8,351 nt of DNA from Desulfobacterales bacterium. Its GTDB lineage: Bacteria; Desulfobacterota; Desulfobacteria; Desulfobacterales; Desulfosalsimonadaceae. The stretch covers positions 1-8,351 of the forward strand of contig JAGXLE010000048.1 of the NCBI GenBank assembly GCA_018334855.1. Reading direction: 5' to 3'. This document shows positions 5,461 to 8,351 of the stretch, piece by piece. The notes beneath the pieces are model-generated. The model did not search any database. It had not been told where the DNA came from and saw only the letters and a list, made by a program, of their open reading frames with translations. Made by a program: the position numbers and the translations under genes. The stretch's first letter is position 1. Every line of letters begins with the position of its first letter.

Positions 5461-5489
5461 ACTATACCACATCCCGCAGCTTTTGCTAA
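5461..5489 (-). promoter_or_regulatory. Predicted promoter of the selenoprotein-STAS-GIDE-LemA operon
   Basis: On the minus strand TTAGCA (5484-5489, four of six consensus bases) is followed after 17 bases by TATAGT (5461-5466, five of six). Initiation near 5454 would leave an untranslated leader of about 80 bases before ATG 5375. The element lies in the AT-rich divergent region 5376-5543. I see no convincing opposing promoter there for the plus-strand gene at 5544 and no clear operator palindrome. Confidence 0.5.
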
Positions 5490-5543
5490 GAGAGAAGATC
5501 AGGGATGCCTTTTTCAATTTTTCAGCAAAGAGGATAAAAGGAA

Positions 5544-6248
5544 ATGGAGCAGAGAATAATCTCATGTGATGAAACCGAATGTCTCATCGCTGCCGAGCAT
5601 TTTCTGGATTATTTTCCAGAAGATGAGCAGATCAACAGCTTTGACCGGGTTATTATCGATGTTTCCCGCGTTTATGAAAATGCCGTTCTCATGGGCGCGC
5701 TTGCAGCCTCAAAGTATATTCTGCCGCCCGTGGAACCAAGGGTGACCTTTGACGTGGACGTGATTCTGCCGAAAAAGGATTTCAATGATTTTCTCGAAGA
5801 CGAGATCCCCCCGGATAAGCTGGAGATCCTGGATGCGTGTTTTGAGACTTCGGATTCGACCAGTCACAGCCTGCGGCACAGAAAAACCAGGGTTTACGTG
5901 GATTTTCTTTCCGAAGACAGCAGGCCGGTTTCCGGAAAACTGGTACGCCGCATACTGGAAAATCCGGATGAAACCACAAACTCCCTGGTCTTAAACGGCA
6001 GCTCTATCGGGATACTAAAGCCCGAGCTAATTGTCGCCATGAAGCTGCACCGCTACGCAAAAAATCCCAGGTCTGAAAAAGCCCTGACAGACCGGCTTGA
6101 TATCGTCAAGATGCTAAAGAGCTTCCATGACCGGCAGGATTTGCTGGACCCGGAAGCGGTCCGGGCGCTTATCAAGCGCAGGGAAGTAAAATATTTTGAA
6201 GAAATGATGGAGGATGTCGCCTGCGAGATGTGCGAACAGGAAAATTGA
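5544..6248 (+). CDS. Nucleotidyltransferase-fold protein (AbiEii/MNT-like)
   Basis: The 234-residue protein shows the layout of pol-beta-type nucleotidyltransferases related to AbiEii and minimal nucleotidyltransferases. [10 protein letters not shown] (49-58) stands where these proteins carry a Gly-rich G-G/G-S helix. [11 protein letters not shown] (66-76) supplies two metal-binding aspartates, D70 and D72. V-Y-V-D-F-L (117-122) would give the third, D120. [12 protein letters not shown] (159-170) and [10 protein letters not shown] (182-191) match the conserved C-terminal helices. The glycine motif is degenerate, so activity is uncertain. No AbiEi-like antitoxin or other partner sits beside it: upstream is the divergent selenoprotein and downstream a J-domain gene with its own promoter. 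A GAGG and an AGGA lie just before the ATG. Cytoplasmic; substrate unknown. Confidence 0.72.
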   Translation: MEQRIISCDETECLIAAEHFLDYFPEDEQINSFDRVIIDVSRVYENAVLMGALAASKYILPPVEPRVTFDVDVILPKKDFNDFLEDEIPPDKLEILDACFETSDSTSHSLRHRKTRVYVDFLSEDSRPVSGKLVRRILENPDETTNSLVLNGSSIGILKPELIVAMKLHRYAKNPRSEKALTDRLDIVKMLKSFHDRQDLLDPEAVRALIKRREVKYFEEMMEDVACEMCEQEN

Positions 6249-6273
6249 CTCAGGCGGTTCCATTGTTTATAAT
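6245..6273 (+). promoter_or_regulatory. Strong predicted sigma70-type promoter for the J-domain gene
   Basis: TTGACT (6245-6250, five of six) and TATAAT (6268-6273, perfect) are separated by exactly 17 bases. The -35 box overlaps the TGA stop of the nucleotidyltransferase gene (6246-6248). Initiation near 6280 gives a leader of about 48 bases to ATG 6328. It is the best promoter match in the window and implies that the J-domain gene is expressed independently of the gene before it. Confidence 0.75.
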
Positions 6274-6327
6274 ATTTTTAAAAAAAGCCATAATAATAAA
6301 TCCGCGGTTCAGGAGGTGGGGTGTTTT

Positions 6328-6735
6328 ATGGCAAAGAGCTATTATACGATTCTCGGCATATCGCCGGATGCAAGCAGCCAGGAGGTCAAAAACGCCTACC
6401 GCCGGCTTGCAAAACAATATCACCCGGATCATGAAGGCGGAGACAGCGGCAAATTCAGAGATATCCAGGAGGCCTATTCGGTCCTGGCCGATTCTGACAA
6501 AAGGCGGAAGTATGAACAGCAAAGATCCGGCCGGGCAAAGGTGCGGGTCCGGGTAAGCCGGCCCGAGTATCGGCAATATCCCGGGGCAGAACCCCTTATA
6601 CCGGACCGGGAGCCGATGCAGGAGCAGATGTATGAAAGACGGCGGGGCCCGGGCAGGGTGCCTTTTATGCCTGAGGTCCCGGAGAGCGAAGATATTGAAG
6701 ATCTTTTTGCCCGGATTCTTCGTAAATTTTTATAG
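6328..6735 (+). CDS. J-domain (DnaJ-like) co-chaperone, short form
   Basis: I chose ATG 6328 because AGGAGG lies at 6311-6316 and the J domain begins at once ([11 protein letters not shown]); the upstream in-frame ATG at 6214 would overlap the previous gene and the promoter. The protein has 135 residues. The J domain covers about 1-68, with H32-P33-D34, the tripeptide that stimulates Hsp70 ATPase, and the [11 protein letters not shown] helix. The rest is Arg/Pro/Glu-rich and low in complexity, ending in [15 protein letters not shown]. No Gly/Phe region, zinc-finger or client-binding domain is visible, so it is a type III J protein and not DnaJ itself. It would recruit DnaK to a specific but unknown client. 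It has its own promoter and a possible terminator after it. Confidence 0.88.
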   Translation: MAKSYYTILGISPDASSQEVKNAYRRLAKQYHPDHEGGDSGKFRDIQEAYSVLADSDKRRKYEQQRSGRAKVRVRVSRPEYRQYPGAEPLIPDREPMQEQMYERRRGPGRVPFMPEVPESEDIEDLFARILRKFL

Positions 6736-6757
6736 TCCGGCCCGGAAATGCCTGCCC

Positions 6758-6812
6758 CTGCTGCAGAAGGCCAGGAGCTTAAAGGCTGGATTTTTCCGGC
6801 GGCAGTTTTTTT
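6758..6812 (+). terminator. Possible terminator after the J-domain gene
   Basis: CTGCTG (6758-6763) can pair with CGGCAG (6800-6805), with one G-U, directly before seven T residues (6806-6812). CCAG/CTGG inside could form a second short stem. The long interior loop makes this weaker than the tRNA terminator. It lies in the 105-base gap before the hydrolase gene, where transcription may end or attenuate. Confidence 0.35.
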
Positions 6813-6840
6813 AATGCAGACCCTGCAAAAGGAGGTATTG

Positions 6841-7695
6841 ATGAAAGAACCCGAATTTAGAAAGGCGCCCGGTGACGGGGCAGACATCCAGCTTGCACAG
6901 TGGCCGGGCAAGGGAGAAACCGTTTTTTGCATACACGGTCTGACCGCCAATTGCCGCTGCTGGGATAAAATAGCCTCGGTAATTTCACCGGAGCACCAGG
7001 TGCTGGCCATGGACCTGCGGGGCAGGGGGTTTTCGGATAAACCCGAAACCGGATATTCTGTGGATCAGCACTGCAGAGATATTGAATCAGTCCTCCGGCA
7101 TCTGGAGCTTGACAGGGTCGTGCTGATGGGCCACTCGCTGGGAGCGTTCATCGCCGCCTACTTTGCTGCCACCAGGCCGGAAATGGCCGAAAAGGCCATA
7201 CTTGTAGACGGCGCCGGCCAGCTTTCATCAGAGCAGATGAACAAGGTTTTCGAAGGTATCAAGCTTTCCCTGGAACGCCTGGGCAAGGTTTTTCCCGATT
7301 ATGAAAACTATGTTGAGACACTGAAAAAAGCCCCGTTTTTTCAATCCTGGTCAGAATACCTGGATGTTTATTTTCAGTATGAAACACAAGAGGCAAACGG
7401 CGGGGTACGCTCCAGGGTTTATGCCGGGGGGATACAGGAAGAAATAACAAACCTGGCAAATATAGAGATAGGCGATTATTACGGACGCATTTCCTGTCCG
7501 GTACTGATTCTGCGGGCGACCGAGGGGATGATGGGGCCTGATGACATTCTGCTGCCACAGGATGCGGCAGAACGGATGGAAAAGGAGATCCCGTCGGCCA
7601 GGCGGGTCGATATTGCCGGCAGCAATCATTATTCCCTGATTTTTGAAGATTTTGAGAGCCGGGACCGCGCAATCCGGGAATTTTTGTCCTCGTGA
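6841..7695 (+). CDS. Alpha/beta-fold hydrolase
   Basis: ATG 6841 is preceded by GGAGG with a five-base spacer, clearly better than the in-frame ATG at 6748, which has no such site. The 284-residue product is a standard single-domain alpha/beta hydrolase. H32-G33 in F-C-I-H-G-L forms the oxyanion region. A-M-D-L-R-G-R-G-F-S-D (56-66) is typical of the family. The nucleophile is S99 in G-H-S-L-G (97-101). An Asp near 234-235 after strand P-V-L-I-L-R is the likely acid, and H263 in S-N-H-Y-S-L the catalytic base. A helical cap lies between about 127 and 215. No signal peptide, so cytoplasmic. The substrate (ester, thioester, C-C bond or epoxide) cannot be read from sequence. Its stop overlaps the start of the CoA-ligase gene by one base (TGATG), suggesting coupled translation and perhaps a shared acyl or carboxylate pathway. 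Confidence 0.87.
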   Translation: MKEPEFRKAPGDGADIQLAQWPGKGETVFCIHGLTANCRCWDKIASVISPEHQVLAMDLRGRGFSDKPETGYSVDQHCRDIESVLRHLELDRVVLMGHSLGAFIAAYFAATRPEMAEKAILVDGAGQLSSEQMNKVFEGIKLSLERLGKVFPDYENYVETLKKAPFFQSWSEYLDVYFQYETQEANGGVRSRVYAGGIQEEITNLANIEIGDYYGRISCPVLILRATEGMMGPDDILLPQDAAERMEKEIPSARRVDIAGSNHYSLIFEDFESRDRAIREFLSS

Positions 7696-8351
7696 TGGAA
7701 TACGAAGAGCTCGACAAGCTGTTTTGTCCCCGCAGCGTGGCCATAGTCGGCCTGCCTCAGGGCATGAAGACCGGAAAGCTTTTTCTTTTAGCGCTCCAGG
7801 ATATGGGTTTTTCCGGTCCGATTTATCCGGTCAACCCGAGCGCGCAAAATATTGACGGACTTAAGTGCTACCCTGATGTTTCCGCAATAGAAGACGAGGT
7901 GGATCTGGCCATTGTTTTGGTGGGCAGGGATGCCGCCTTTCAGGTGGTGCAGGAATGCGCAGAAAAAGGGGTCAGGGGCGTGGTCCTGTTTACGGCCGGC
8001 TACAGGGAAACCGGGAGCGAAGAGGGCCGGCGCATTGAAAAGGAAATGGTTGATACGGCCCGCTCGGCCGGGATGCGCCTGTTCGGCCCCAACTGCATGG
8101 GCCTGTATGTGCCACGCACCGGTCTTTCCTTTTTCCCCGGGCTTTGCCGGGAACCGGGGCATCTGGGTCTTATTTCCCACAGCGGCTCCCTGGCAAACAT
8201 TATAGGCAGGCAGGCGGAACAACACGGCCTGGCTTTCAGCAAGGCGGTCAGCCTGGGAAACGAGGCGGACCTGCAGAGTGCCGACTTTCTGAGCTATTTT
8301 GCCCGGGACCCGGAAACGAAGATAATCGGCGGATATCTCGAAGGGGTAAAA
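7695..8351 (+). CDS. NDP-forming acyl-CoA synthetase, CoA-binding part (3' truncated by window)
   Basis: The frame starts at ATG 7695, inside the hydrolase stop (TGATG), and is still open at the right edge, giving 219 visible codons. The N-terminal CoA-binding Rossmann domain is clear: S-V-A-I-V-G (14-19), P-I-Y-P-V-N-P (42-48), V-D-L-A-I-V-L-V (69-76), G-V-V-L-F-T-A-G-Y-R-E-T-G (95-107), and R-L-F-G-P-N-C-M-G (128-136). The succinyl-CoA-ligase-like flavodoxin domain begins with I-S-H-S-G-S-L (160-166), S-L-G-N-E-A-D-L (186-193), D-P-E-T-K (205-209) and Y-L-E-G (214-217). The family comprises ADP-forming acetate/acyl-CoA ligases and the related CoA-binding part of protein acetyltransferases. 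Whether an ATP-grasp domain or GNAT domain follows is outside the window, so direction, substrate and acyltransferase alternatives stay open. Histidine stands in S-H-S-G-S where many relatives have Q or K. Confidence 0.85.
   Translation, partial: MEYEELDKLFCPRSVAIVGLPQGMKTGKLFLLALQDMGFSGPIYPVNPSAQNIDGLKCYPDVSAIEDEVDLAIVLVGRDAAFQVVQECAEKGVRGVVLFTAGYRETGSEEGRRIEKEMVDTARSAGMRLFGPNCMGLYVPRTGLSFFPGLCREPGHLGLISHSGSLANIIGRQAEQHGLAFSKAVSLGNEADLQSADFLSYFARDPETKIIGGYLEGVK

Noticed and set aside
6474..7010. 178-codon minus-strand frame
   Set aside because: Opposite the J-domain and hydrolase genes; low-complexity Ser/Arg/Gly translation typical of a shadow frame.
7788..8225. 145-codon minus-strand frame
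   Set aside because: Opposite the CoA-ligase gene, whose motifs are unambiguous on the plus strand.
1..8351. CRISPR array, insertion sequence or replication origin
   Set aside because: No regularly spaced repeats, no transposase frame or terminal inverted repeats, and no iteron or DnaA-box cluster were seen.

Overview
The window looks like chromosome from a Gram-negative, probably anaerobic bacterium that uses selenocysteine. A sulfate-reducing Desulfobacterota-type host fits best: moderately high G+C genes, a small glutaredoxin-like selenoprotein, an ADP-forming-type CoA ligase and sigma70-like promoters. The lineage is an inference from gene content, not from a marker gene.

Left edge (1-940): a gene fragment enters from outside the window. 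It has a HEPN/DUF4145-like helical region and a helix-turn-helix-like tail, and it is AT-rich (about 42% G+C over 1-600 by hand count). It lies just downstream of the 3' end of a complete minus-strand tRNA-Pro(GGG) that has its own terminator and a plausible promoter. An AT-rich gene at the 3' end of a tRNA is the usual arrangement at the edge of an integrated island.

Minus-strand operon (5375 down to 993): in transcription order this holds a two-UGA selenoprotein, a STAS-domain protein, a large membrane protein with a GIDE domain and a canonical EF-hand loop, a LemA-family protein, and a cystathionine gamma-synthase-like PLP enzyme. The genes are tightly packed, with two 8-base stop/start overlaps. 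A good promoter (5461-5489) lies in the divergent intergenic region. The selenoprotein (5163-5375) is the main discovery here. A normal reading breaks it at UGA codon 13. Reading UGA as selenocysteine gives a 70-residue glutaredoxin-like protein with a U-P-Y-T redox motif and a second UGA three codons before a TAA stop, giving the C-terminus U-G-V. Each UGA is followed, 18-19 nt later, by a SECIS-like hairpin whose apical loop begins CGUG.

Plus-strand genes (5544-8351): a nucleotidyltransferase-fold protein; a short J-domain protein with its own near-consensus promoter overlapping the previous stop codon; an alpha/beta hydrolase; and, overlapping it by one base, the N-terminal part of an NDP-forming acyl-CoA synthetase-type CoA ligase that runs off the right edge. 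The last two look like a translationally coupled pair, possibly in acyl-CoA/carboxylate metabolism.
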